A DNA stretch of 64,000 nucleotides from Globodera rostochiensis (lineage: Eukaryota > Nematoda > Chromadorea > Rhabditida > Heteroderidae), in the NCBI GenBank assembly GCA_018350325.1, contig JAEVLN010000026.1, positions 620,001 to 684,000 on the forward strand. The letters are read 5' to 3'. The position numbers and the translations under genes were made by a program. Below are positions 44,001 to 54,488 of this stretch, piece after piece. The number at the start of each line of letters is the position of its first letter. Position 1 is the first letter of the stretch. Below the pieces are notes generated by a model. That model worked only from the letters and a program-made list of their open reading frames with translations, searched no databases and was not told where the DNA came from.

Positions 44001-46305
44001 GTGTCGAGCGCATTGTCGTAATTTTCTTCCTAAACGGCAAGTTAATATATTTAATTAATTTATTTTAAGTTACCTTGTTGAACTTGTGGGGGAAGTACTT
44101 TTTGTTCTCCACCCCATCAATTTCAAGGCCGAACGTTTTGACAAACGCCGCCAGTTTCAATGGAATCAATTTATAACTGAAAAAATTTAATTAAATTTGG
44201 ATTTTGATTGATTTTCTTTTACCTGTCCCTAAAGACAGTCGCCGTTATGCCGCCCTTTTTGGGGGCGCGCAGCTCCAGCAGATGGTTCCCCTGACGCACC
44301 AGGTTAGGGCGGACGCCCATTCTCAGCATTTCGCCGTAGACCAGTACGTGATCGTAGCGTGAACCTTAATTGGCCAATTTATTATTATTTTTATGTTTGT
44401 TTATTTTTTACCGGCGTGCGCGTACGCGTACGTTGTGACGGAGACAGGTTTTTCGCCTTTCTCGCCAAAGATCATCCAGTTGGCGTCGTCATCGTCGCTA
44501 TCGACGTCGTCAGCCTCCTCGTCCAGTAGGTTGTTTTTGGCCGGGGCACGCTTCCGCTTTCGGCGTTCATTGGTGTCAAGGCCCAGCGTTTCAGCCTCAA
44601 AGTGCAGCAGCCATTTGGTGAACGCCGCCAGCGGGTCGTCCACGCGAAAGGCCCTGTCCACCTCGGTGTTGTCGTAGTAGAACGGCGCCCATGAGTAAAA
44701 GCGGAGGGGCCCACAAATTGCGCAGGCCTTTTCCAGCTCCTTGTCCCATATGCCCTTCTCAATGCACCTTGTGCATGTGACGTGGGCGTAGCAGAAGTTG
44801 ACCTGTAAAAAATTTAAAAAATATTGCGTGAGGGCAATAATTACCAGATGCTTAAATCGCGCAAGTTCGGGGTCCGGTTTGAAGTCCGTCGTGCACTCAA
44901 AATCGAAGAAAATGAGGCGCTTGTCTTTTTTCTCTTTTGGTCGGTACGGGATGTAACAGTCGCGCGGCGCGTGAAATCCAAGACAGACTCGGCAGAATTT
45001 TTGGCCGCACTGATGCCCCTTCTGCTTGTCCTGATCCTTAAAAATAAAATGCAAATTTATTTAAAATATTTGTTTACCATAGCTAGGTAAATAACGCCGC
45101 AGTCAATACACTTTTTGGAGCTTTTGCAGATGGCGTTTTGGGTAGTCGTCGTCTCTTTTCCGCGCTTAGTTTTCCGAATCGTTATTTTGGCGTGGTGCTC
45201 ATAGCATTCAACGCATTTGAAAGTCTAAAAAGTAAAATTAAATTACTTTAAATTAGTTTGAATTAGCCTTATTGCAGTCCAAGCATGTCTCAAAGAAGGT
45301 GTCGTTTTTGTTGTCGCAGTTTCCTCTGAACAAGTTCCCCACGCGTTGACAATTGTGGCACTTCCATTTGCAGGTTGCGTTATGGCGATTTGGTTGAAGA
45401 TAAGGCATTTCGCACTAAAATTTAAATTTTTTTATCTCGCATCTTAGCCGCTTTGCATACCCCAAAGCAGTAATTCCCTTTCTGGTTGAAGAGCCGCCCA
45501 GGCGCCTTGATGGCATCATAGTGCCCAGCAGCCCCTTCATCCCCCTCCGTGAACAGCACACAAAGCTCGTGCTGGTAGTCGTCCACATCCGATTTCCAAG
45601 AAGGCTTCATTTTGCCCGATGTCTCGAAGCAGAACAACCGGAACATTCCGGGATGAAGTTGATTATAAAAGGCCTTAAAATAAATATTATTGCTAATAGT
45701 TTATGCCAAAATACCTGAATTCTCTCCCCGTACTCCTCAACAGAATAAAATGGCTGCGCCAAATCAATGTTGCATGCGTTGCACAACGCGTGCACATCAT
45801 TCAACTGCTTTGCCGGTGCCCGCTTATATTCGCTGAAGCGTTGTTGAGGCAGCACAAACTTCATGCGCAAAAATTCAAACGCCCGGAAGAGACAAAAGTT
45901 GTCACTGTTAGTCAGTTCAAATGTTGCTCCCTGATGGATGTTGTAGTTGATGCTGAACTCCTTGGGACGCCCTTTGCCTGCCAGTTTTTTCCGCTTCCCT
46001 CCGCTGTCAATCGCTGTGATGTCAATGACGAATGATTCCTCGCAGATTGAAGGCCTCTCCTTTGATTTGTTGCTTTGGTCCACCATCTCAAAGCGCGTCA
46101 AAATTGTCTCCGTCGTGGTGTTGTCGATCTTTTTGAAGTGTAGTGCAATTTCGTAGTCCAAGTGCCGCGCAGAAAGTAGAAAGATGAAGTGATCAGCGAC
46201 AATATTCATTCCGTCCGCTCCCTGCACCGCGTAAGCCAAGGTCATAGCGAAGAGCGCCTTCAAAACGTCTTCGGGGTATGCCGACCCCCAAATAAAGTTG
46301 AGCAT
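41092..46305 (-). CDS. Protein-primed DNA polymerase B
   Basis: The gene starts at ATG 46305 and ends at TAA 41092, in about 20 exons and roughly 1,400 residues. The N-terminal part has several CxxC clusters (45,070-45,420). Exonuclease motifs follow: IFFDFECT (about 44,900), SRYDHVLVYGE (about 44,350), YCKTDVQ (about 43,870). Polymerase motifs are DFNSLYPS (about 42,950), KLCLNSLWG (about 42,165), DTDSIFY (about 41,705) and KAYAL (about 41,505). All catalytic acids are present. This is the replication enzyme of Polintons, primed by a terminal protein rather than RNA. Nearly all introns are 40-70 bp. No internal frameshift was noticed, unlike in copy 1 of the packaging genes. Confidence 0.93.
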
Positions 46306-46380
46306 AAAGCGGCCGAGAAAACGAAATGCTTGAACAAAATAAAATTTTAAAAATAATTTTTACTTTATAAATATTTAAAG

Positions 46381-46705
46381 AAATAAATGAAAAAGAAGCG
46401 CTAAAGGAATTTTTAATGAAATTTTTGGCTTATAGGCGAATTATATTCCCTTTCACTCAATGAAGTTGTGGCCAAGTGGTTAATGTGCGAGGTTCGGCCC
46501 CCGACGAGCGAGAGTTCAAATCCCGCGGGATGAAAATGCTTTTATTTGATTAAAAAATAATTTTTAAAATATTTGAAATCTCGCGCAGTCAAAAAGTTCG
46601 AAATTTAAAATTAAATAATTTAAAAAAATCGCGCAGGGTGCGCAAGTAACTCGCGCAGTGAAAAAATAAAAATATTAAAATAAATAAAATATAAATATAA
46701 TAAAG
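46381..46705 (+). repeat. tRNA-like repeat block, copy 1
   Basis: The block matches 47606-47926 in the same orientation. It contains A-box-like TGGCCAAGTGG (about 46,469) and B-box GTTCAAATCCC (46,514-46,524), followed by GATGAAAAT and several TCGCGCAG words. The T-arm does not pair well, so I do not call a tRNA gene; it is tRNA-derived. Confidence 0.6.
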
Positions 46706-46898
46706 ATGCCCAGGGGAGGTGGTACGCGCAAGATAAAAAAAATTTGCATAATTTCGCGCAGGGTGCGCAAGTGGCCTGCGCAGGCGAAAAAATTTACATA
46801 AAGTTGCGCAGGGCCCAAAAGGCAGGGCGCTGTGCGCGAGAGACCCCTTCAAGGCGTATGAGAGGGGCAAAAGCCCTTTTGTTCAGTGATTGAGTTAA

Positions 46899-47243
46899 TT
46901 ATTTCGCCGCACCTTTAAATCGCCCACTGCAAGCCTGTGCCGCTGCCAGGCACATCCAATGCTCCCCATTGAACTGCTCGGCGCCCAACTGCTTGTTCAC
47001 TGCCGGCTCTTTCCGTTGTGCGCGTACTGCTGCCTTTGGTTGCGCAGGAACCTGAAAAAAATCCCGAACACTTAGAAAATGTTTTTATAGTTTATTAAGG
47101 GGCCCCACAATCTCCTCATGATGAAGGCGTTCAAGTACAGCTTCCAGCGGCGGTGCTTCTTCCAGCAGGGCATCGGCATCCATTGTAGGGCTGAACGGCC
47201 CGTCCAAAATTGGTGGCAGGTCGCCGTCCGGCAAAGCTGCCAT
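46899..47243 (-). CDS. Right-end small gene of the Maverick
   Basis: Two exons, 47243-47109 and 47051-46899, give 95 residues (donor GTGGGG, acceptor TTTTTTCAG). The start MAALPDGDLPPILDGPFSP resembles the start of the frame at 24775 at the other end, so both are likely remnants of a gene in the inverted ends. The second exon has GEHWMCLAAAQAC and is basic. The function is unknown. Confidence 0.45.
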
Positions 47244-47605
47244 TATTTTTAAAATTTGGCTAAAATCGTAAAGTAAAAAATGCCGAAGAGCAGCAATGAG
47301 TAAAAATTGGTACAATTTCTCCCAAGCAGCCCCTTTTTATTTGAATTTAAAAGCTAAAAATAGAAACCCATCAATCAAATCGAGAAATCCATTATAAAAT
47401 TGGCGCGCAATTTTTTATGTGTTTACTATACAAATCCCTTTCAAATATTTGGTCAATGCAATTAATCTTGTCGCTAAAACTTGCCAAAGTTTTTTATTTT
47501 TATTTTTGGGCAAAATTTAGAATTTATTTTTACGTTTATAATTATTATTATTTAACTGGGCCTTTTTAAATTATTTTTATTATTTTAAAAATATTTATTG
47601 AAATG

Positions 47606-47926
47606 AAATAAATGAAAAAGAAGCGTTAAAGGAATTTTTGGGGAAATTTTTGGCTTATAGCAGAATTATAATCCCTTTCTCGCAATGAAGCTGTGGCCAA
47701 GTGGTTAGTGTGCGAGGTTCGACGACCGATCTGCGAAAGTTCAAATCCCGCTCGATGAAAATAATTTTATTTGATTAAAAAATAATTTTAAGAATATTTG
47801 AAATCTCGCGCAGTCAAAAATTCAAAATTTAATAATTTAAAAAAGTCGCGCAGGGTGCGCGAGTGACTCGCGCAGGTAAAAAAATTAAAATAAATAAAAT
47901 ATAAATATTAAATAAAGTCGCGCAGT
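47606..47926 (+). repeat. tRNA-like repeat block, copy 2
   Basis: This is a diverged direct copy of 46381-46705, with TGGCCAAGTGG near 47,694 and GTTCAAATCCC near 47,739. It lies between the right-end gene and the terminal inverted repeat. Confidence 0.6.
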
Positions 47927-47994
47927 CGAAATTTGCATAATCTCGCGCAGGTGCGCGAGCCAGGTGCGCGAGAGGGTCGCGCAGGACCAAAATT

Positions 47995-48164
47995 TGCATA
48001 AAGTCGCGCAGGACCCTGCCAATAGGTTTTGGCTTTAGGACTGACTTGGCTGGGCCTCAGGTGGCCGGCGCTCACTTGGCTGGCTGGCGCTCAATTGGCG
48101 CCCCACCCCCTCCATAGGTTTGGGCTGCTACCGTAATCCGGTGAATTTTCAGGTGGTAACTACT
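47995..48164 (-). repeat. Maverick terminal inverted repeat, right
   Basis: Read on the minus strand it begins AGTAGTTACCACCTG with CACCGG and TACGGTAG, matching the left end with mismatches and small indels. The GGCGCTCA words and AAATTTGCATAAAG are shared in the inverted order. Confidence 0.85.
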
Positions 48165-48384
48165 CCGAATAGTACCGATAAAAATTGTCGGTACTTTTTC
48201 GGTTTTCGGTACCAAAATTTTTTAGAGTCACTTTTTAACAAAATTCGTTTATTTTGAAAATTTTCGCTTTATCAAATATTTATAATTGAGTTTTGGGAGT
48301 TGCGGTTTAAAAAAATCAGCATTTTGACCTGTTCCTGTCTAGTGGAAAGAATTTTAATAGTTTTTGGATCAATTTGAAGGGGGA

Positions 48385-48410
48385 TCGGTGGTGCCGATAG
48401 GCGCCGCCGA
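48385..48410. repeat. Dispersed GC hairpin, copy 3
   Basis: An eleven-bp stem with two G-T pairs around a GATA loop (CGGTGGTGCC / GGCGCCGCCG), followed by GAGAAAATTT and later GTTAAGAAA, as in copies 1 and 2. Confidence 0.55.
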
Positions 48411-48615
48411 GAAAATTTGGTATTTTTGATGGAATTTGTTAAGAAAAATGGCCCAAAAAATGCATCGCGGAAGGGGGAAAAATGATTTTACAAAATTTTC
48501 CGGACATTTTTGAAATCCAGATTCCGAGTACTCGAGACTTTTTAAAAAATTTAATTTTAGGTTCAGAAAACTAGACGAAAATGTTAGTCGTTTTATTAGG
48601 GGTTTTTGTCGGTGA

Positions 48616-48640
48616 TGGCGATGCCGATAAGCGTCGCCGA
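48616..48640. repeat. Dispersed GC hairpin, copy 4 (diverged)
   Basis: GGCGATGC pairs with GCGTCGCC (one G-T pair) around CGATAA, followed by GAGGAAAAAATG. It is the same design with changed bases. Confidence 0.45.
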
Positions 48641-49420
48641 GGAAAAAATGAAAATTCTTACGATTTTAAGCCGAAAAAATATTGTTTTTCTTTGCCATGA
48701 AGTTAATTGAAAGACAAAAAATATTTACACAGTCGGGGGTTTGAACCCCAGGCACCCACGTCCCTCACCAGGGCATTCAATTAAAAGAGAATTTCACTCG
48801 AGGAATAGAACTTGAGACAAAATAGAACTTTACCACACAGTTTAACCACTGAGCCACGTGGGTTTATGGAAGGTGATTGAAAAAACTCAAATATATTATC
48901 ACATTTTTCCGTTCGGTACTTTTTTCGGGACTCAAATTTTTTCGGTCGGTTCTTTTCGGTAAAGTACCGAAAAAGTACCGGTACCGAAAAGTTTCGGTAC
49001 TTTCCAAAAAGGTTCGGTCGGTACTTTTCGGTAAAGTACCGAACAAAAAGTACCGAAAATCCCGAAAAAGCGTCGGTACTTACGTACCGACCGAACACTA
49101 ATTTATATTACACCCTCTCAAATTGATGCAAATATTTTGTTTTTGTGTTCATCGAAATTTACACTTTTTATTTATCGAATAAACGTTTCACTATTTTTAT
49201 TTAAATGATAGCAAATAATCTACTAAATAGTTTTAATTTCCATTGACAGATTAACACAAAACAAAATTTAAATTCAAAGCAAATATGGAAACAATGAAAA
49301 TAAAAATGATCCTTTTTTGAATTATATTTAAACAATATTTTATTTTTAGACTCAAAATGAAATTCTTTTTAGAACAAAAAAAATATTTAAAATAATTTAA
49401 AAAAAGAAAAACATTTTTAT

Positions 49421-50987
49421 TTATTTGTTCCACAATTGTTGAAGCATTTCGAAATGTCCCGTTCCTTCATTTTCGCCATTCCTTCCAATGGCGGCCAATT
49501 CCGTGCAATTTGGCGCAACGCCGACTTGATTGCGTTTGAAGCAAAATATATTATTTAAAATGCGGACAAAATGTTTTTTCAACAACGGATGGTGCCTAAA
49601 TTTTTATATTAATGTTAAATATTTTAGTGAAATAAAGCAAAATGGGGAGGCGAAAAACTGCTCGATGGCCTTTTATGGATTGGGCATTAATTAGCTCAAA
49701 GTTGATCGACCAAAAGATTTATTTACTTTAAATGATTGAATTATTTAATTTCTTTTTTTTTTATTAAACCGCAAATTAAATAAATTGAATAAAATTTACG
49801 TGATTACGGTGAGTTCAATTGCGGCACCGAGCATTGTGTCGCTCCATGTGAAAAATGCGAAAGCCAAACTTATTTGGTAGCTTTCATTGACCAAATTGAA
49901 CGCTATGATACTGTAAAGTAAAGCTGTTACTAAATTGGACAGAAAAATGCAAAAAAAGGCGGGCAAAAGTTGTTTGGCGGTCTTCACATTCTCCGATACC
50001 TTTTTAAATAAAAATTAATATTTTTAACATATTTAAAACATATTTAAATGTTTCTATAAAAATCGAGAATACTTGATATCGCTGTCCAATGTGATAATTG
50101 TTAGGAGATGCTTCTTCAATTTGACTATCATATTTTCGTTGATTGTAACGCCCAATTATGATGATTATCTGTCAAAAAATAAATATATTTAATTCTTAAT
50201 ATTCTAAAAAAAATTTACCAAAAATTCCACAAAGCTCGTTACGGTGGAAAAAATAGATGTGAGTAAATTGAATTTTGTAATTGTCCACGATTGCCCATTG
50301 GTTATCGTGTTTAAAAAAGCAATAATAAACTTAACATATTTTAAATACGGTAATTAATTACTAATATTTTTTGAAAATACCGTAATGCTGAACCAAGCCA
50401 TACTAAAATAAAATTTTCTGTAATTTTCGTATGAATTTGTGAACAAGGTGGCAACAACTCGTTCAATGATCAACGCATGGCCAAGAATTCGACGGAATAT
50501 TTCTTCAAAGACAATAACAGTCTAAAAAAACGTATTTCACATTTTCACGATTAAAAGTTTCGAATCTAAATTAAATACTGGGTCGAAAACATTATATTGT
50601 ATACCTTTTGTTAAATCCCCGAAAATTCAAAAGTCGGGGACGAAAACCCCAACCAAAAAAAGTCGGGGTTTGGCTTGAGGAACAACCCTATTTTGTACAT
50701 CCAATTCAATAATTTGCATTTACCTGTAGAATCAGATTGGCTGGTGTAAAAAGGTCGTCGGTTGAAATGAATTTGAGGACAAGCATTGCTGATCGGACCA
50801 ACAGGAACAACACAACAGCCACACTCTGAGTGATCAGAATAAACTTCAAATTTGGGTGCAACAGTTTGGTGGGCCCGATCACGGCCAAGTTAAGGCAGGC
50901 AATGGCCAAGACGAAAATGTCGGTGAGGAATTCGAACGAGAAAAATGTGTAAGCCAAAAGGACGACGGCGTCGGACGGAGATGCCAT
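49421..50987 (-). CDS. Sra-superfamily chemoreceptor beta (Srab/Sre-like)
   Basis: Six exons: 50987-50724, 50521-50381, 50329-50219, 50168-50073, 49999-49800 and 49595-49421, giving 328 residues. Exons 2 to 5 have exactly the lengths found in receptors alpha and gamma. LLHPNLKFILITQS, IIERVVATLF and the HHPLLKK tail motif are present, and seven hydrophobic segments are visible. It is a close paralogue of receptor alpha (11002-12964), with similarity extending through introns and both flanks, so the duplication was recent. Substitutions cluster in exon 1 and exon 3 (membrane segments). Start ATG 50987 is preferred over an upstream in-frame TTG. Confidence 0.85.
50612..50690. mobile_element. 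Short MITE remnant at the receptor intron-1 site
   Basis: It sits at the position of the 488-bp MITE in receptor alpha. The right end GAGGAACAACCCTA and following TTTTGTAC are kept; the left end and internal arrays are missing. The insertion therefore predates the alpha/beta duplication. Confidence 0.65.
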
Positions 50988-51091
50988 TTGCTTCAATTGA
51001 TTGAATTTGAAAATCTTTAATTCAAATTTTATGTGTTAGAGCGAAACAAAATATTTTAGGGAGATAAGCTTAGTTGGGTCGCAATTTACAA

Positions 51092-51318
51092 CTAATTTGT
51101 TCCCGCGTTATTTCTACAAACCATTTACGTTTTGTGACGTTAGTAAATTTGGTCAAAAATGTTAAATGAGCATTTTTGATGTGAAACTTAGTTAAATGAA
51201 AGTGTGAGAACTTCTTGCACGGCCCTTTTTAATATGTCAAGTCGAGTAATTAATAAAATAAATTTGTAAATTTTTGTGCTATGCAAAAGTTGGGTTTCAA
51301 TATTTCTGATTTATAATA
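51092..51318 (-). repeat. Receptor upstream block, copy 2
   Basis: This is upstream of receptor beta and homologous to 13072-13310 and 52209-52442. Confidence 0.6.
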
Positions 51319-51639
51319 ATCAGAATAAAAAAAAGAAGAAAATTGTTACAAAATTATTTCATCTGGCGAAGAAGAGTCATTTGAACCCCAATGTTTATTC
51401 TTCACTGAAATTGACAAATTGAAATGAATCAAAGAAAGAAGTTTTAAAAAATTGTTTAATTTATTATCAACCTGTAAAGATGCATTGTTGAAGAAAGCTT
51501 CTTTACTTTATTTCATTTGAATATCTCAATTTAAGCTGCGATTTGCATTCTTTAAAAATTCACCTAATTTTTCTGAGCAAAAAATGATAATTCCAATAAA
51601 TTTGTAAATGCTGCCAATGTTTACAAATTTGCATTTACC

Positions 51640-51822
51640 GATTACCGAAAATTACCGAGGTGAACAGAAATAACTCGGTCGGTAATTGGTAACGGTAAAT
51701 CGGTAAATTACCGTTACCCAAAAATACCTACCGAAATTTCAACATTTTTCTCGTTGGTATACCGAATCGCTAATACCGAAAAAATTACCGCGATAATACC
51801 GTACCGTGACTAACACTAGGGC
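51640..51822. mobile_element. MITE remnant, GGTAATTACCG-rich
   Basis: The right terminus reads TAGTGTTAGTCACGG in inverse orientation, followed inward by GGTA/TACC words. No left terminus or target duplication was found. Confidence 0.5.
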
Positions 51823-51987
51823 CGAGACGAAATGATCGTTGGTATTGTTTTCACCGATTCCTATACTGGAAATTCAACCTTGATCATGATATTCCGAGAG
51901 TTGAGCTAATCAGAAATGTAAAGTCGACAGTGTCAAGGTTTCTATAATGCTAGTTGCTAACACGAAAAAGCACCCTAAAGAGCGAGA

Positions 51988-52015
51988 TGTCCGGCGCTGT
52001 CGATAGGCGCCGCCA
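51988..52015. repeat. Dispersed GC hairpin, copy 5 (degenerate)
   Basis: TCCGGCGCTGTC - GATA - GGCGCCGCCAGG keeps the right arm and loop, but the left arm has lost pairs. It is followed by GGGAAATTAAT and a TTAGGAAAAAG word. Confidence 0.45.
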
Positions 52016-52208
52016 GGGAAATTAATAAAATTTTCACTAATTTTCTTAGGAAAAAGTGTCCAAAATTTGGTACAGCCGCAACTCATACACGCAACATCTC
52101 ATACACTAAGCAAAAAAACGACCTTTCATATACTAAATCAAAATACGACATTTTCAAAATATTACCACTCCCATTCCTAAAAAAACTTCAAAAATAAATT
52201 TCAACTAA

Positions 52209-52442
52209 TTTGTTCCCGCGTTATTTCTACAAACCATTTACGTTTTGTGACGTTAGTGAATTTGGCCAAAAAATGGAAATGTCATTTAAATGGGCATTTT
52301 TGATGTGAAACTTCGTTAGGTGAAAGTGTGGGAACTTCTTGCACGGCCCTTTTTAATATGTTAAGTCGAGTAATTAAAATAAATTTGAAAATTTTTGTGC
52401 TATGCAAAAGTTGGGTTTCAATATTTCTGATTTATAAATATG
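52209..52442 (-). repeat. Receptor upstream block, copy 3 (no gene attached)
   Basis: This is the third copy of the receptor 5' flank. On its expected downstream side there is no receptor exon 1. Confidence 0.6.
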
Positions 52443-52869
52443 TTATTAATTTTAATTTTTTTAAACGTTTCGAGTAGTTTTCTGTTGGGGGTTGGCTTTT
52501 AATTAGGTTTGCTCTCCAACCTTGCGGAGATGGGAAAGTCGGGGGTCGAGGTTCTTTATGCGTAAAGTCGTCGGAGGTGAGGCTTAATAAAAACGCGGTA
52601 ACATAAAAAAGTTTTATAAAATTAGTTCGGATATCGGATCTATCGAAACGCAAACCATCGGATGTAGTGCTATATTGTTTGGGTGAAAATATTATTTGAA
52701 TGTTTTGGCATTTCCTGGCATTTATCTTGCAACGATGTTGACACTAAATGAGGAGTTTGACCGCCAATTGCCGAGCAATTTTTATTCAGAAACTTGAACT
52801 AATACATAATAAAAATGATAATTCAAATACAATAATCTGAAAATTTGCAATTCGGCTTTCAATTTAGCC

Positions 52870-53425
52870 ACGGCAATTCTTTTGCAACTTCTGAGCTTGG
52901 CCGAATGTGTTCTGCGTACTTTAATAATAGAACAATTAAATATAATTGAAAAATTTTTATAGAAAATATCGAATTTTTTTAAGATCCTTCATAGAATTTC
53001 AAAAAGTAGCAGCCATTTTGATTGATAATTTTACCATTAAGCCATTATTGTTATTTTTACACATATTTTTTTCGAACCTATTTTTGCTTATGAATCTGGG
53101 TTTAATACCTATTTTGGCATTTTGTTTCTCACCTGTTTAGGTACCTATTTCGAGATTTTTCAAACTAAAAATTTTTTCCTGATCATTAAGTAAATACTGT
53201 TTAAAACATAAATTATTTATTCCACTTTCAGTCACCATCCGGTACTGAAAAAGCGTTTCAATTTTTTGCTTAACAAATTTTTTTCGTTGTCATGGAGGGC
53301 AAGTGACTGATGCCATTGTCAAACTTCAACGTTAGCAGCAAAACGATGGCACTCCGGCAATTAAGAAAAATGGAAAGGCGCAATTTGAAGACCATTTTAA
53401 GATGATGGGCGTTATGAAAGTAATT
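52870..53425 (+). pseudogene. Chemoreceptor fragment related to gamma
   Basis: The end of an exon-3-like piece (about 52,876-52,912, TTGGCCGAATGTGTT) and a complete exon-6-like piece (from the CAG at 53,230) match receptor gamma at 55,200-55,233 and 55,681-55,860. Exons 4 and 5 are missing and the last exon is frameshifted. It is a relic of a tandem duplicate. Confidence 0.7.
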
Positions 53426-53755
53426 AATTTCTGTTTAGATGCTTTATAGTCAATTAAAAATGCACGCAAATCCCTCACAAATTTTTTTTTTTCAATTTTT
53501 CGTGAGCATCCATTCAAAGACATTTCTATACATGTACAAAGCTGTACATAAAATATTTAATTTACTCAAAACTAAGCCAAAAGCTATTCCTTTAACCAAA
53601 AGGACAGATTTTGAACGGACTCACCATTCTCAATAATTTGTGTCGCAAACTCTTAAATTTTTGCTTAAATGTGATTGCTCGTTTGGTACACACATTTTTG
53701 AGATTGTTACTGTGCTCCCCCCCCCCCCTCAAATGATCGGCTATGACATCAGCAC

Positions 53756-54088
53756 TAGTGATCGGCCAGAAGGTTTGGTCGGTACTATTCGGTAAAATAC
53801 CAAAAAGTACCGGTACCAAAAGTACCGAAAAACTGGTCGGTACTTTTTCGGTTTTCAGTCCCAACATTTTTTAGAGTAATTTTTTTAACAAAACTCGTTT
53901 ATTTTGGAAATTTTGGCTTTACCCATATTTATAATTGAGTTTTTGAAGATTTCGCTCAAAAAAATCAAAAGTACTAACAATTTTTTTCGGTGTCGGTACT
54001 TTACCGAAAAGTGCCGAAAATTTTCGGTAACGGTACTTTATCAGTATTTTACCGAATAGTACCGACCGAACTCTCTGGCCGATCACTA
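53756..54088. mobile_element. hAT-type MITE, CGGTACT-rich
   Basis: Its termini are TAGTGATCGGCCAGA and the exact inverse at 54,074-54,088; 333 bp. Subterminal GGTACTATTCGGTAAAATAC words are inverted at the other end. The interior matches 48,171-48,330. The flanking 8 bp do not match, so the target duplication has decayed or recombined. Confidence 0.75.
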
Positions 54089-54207
54089 GAATGTGAGGCT
54101 GCCATAAAAGGAAAAAAGTGCTCGCATTCAAGCGGATTCGAACCCCAAACACTTCAACATCATAATTGCCGAAATACATACCAATAAACCATCGATTCCT
54201 GTCCGGG

Positions 54208-54420
54208 CGGCACCGTAGCTCAGTCGGTAGAACACCCAACCGGACATCGGAAGACCCCGGATCGTTCCCGGGCGTTGTTTGCCTGCCTTTTCCACGGGAA
54301 AAGGGTAAAAGCCAGCGGCGAGGAGAAATGAGTGTAATCTGATCTGAGTGAACCAAATCTGAAAATCAGGATTGGCCAAGAATAACATTAATCACTAGAA
54401 ATTGATCCGAATTCCGATAA
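54208..54420 (+). repeat. tRNA-derived SINE candidate
   Basis: The head has A-box TAGCTCAGTCGG (54,218-54,229) and B-box-like GGATCGTTCCC about 40 bp later, followed by an unrelated body with GGGAAAAGGGTAAAAGCC. It sits just upstream of receptor gamma. Confidence 0.5.
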
Positions 54421-54488
54421 AACAAACTGACCCATCTCAAATTATAATAAAAACAGACCGTTTAAATAATATTTGAAAGCTTTAAACT

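Larger units (their letters stand above)
24076..48164. mobile_element. Maverick/Polinton virus-like transposon (composite)
   Basis: The ends are inverted repeats starting AGTAGTTAC (24,076) and ending GTAACTACT (48,164). Between them lie all core Polinton genes: protease, major and minor capsid proteins, packaging ATPase, integrase and protein-primed polymerase B. A block of about 6.0 kb from penton to integrase occurs twice in direct orientation, joined at about 34,489. Without the duplication the element would be about 18 kb, a usual size. The 6-bp sequences next to the two ends (TGTCTT, CCGAAT) do not match, so the ends may come from two insertions. Confidence 0.95.
48171..49098. mobile_element. 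hAT-type MITE, GGTACTTTTCGG-rich, left end damaged
   Basis: The right end is clear (inverse reads TAGTGTTCGGTCGGTAC at 49,082-49,098). The left interior (48,171-48,330) matches the MITE at 53756-54088, but the left terminus is missing where it abuts the Maverick end. Inside are two GC hairpins and a tRNA-like sequence on the minus strand (about 48,735-48,865). Confidence 0.65.

Noticed and set aside
46462..46535. Possible functional tRNA gene
   Set aside because: Box-like motifs are present, but D- and T-arms do not pair properly and the second copy is equally defective.
48171..49098. Maverick inserted inside a MITE, explaining its right flank
   Set aside because: The left flank of the Maverick shows no MITE half and no matching target duplication, so this is not supported.
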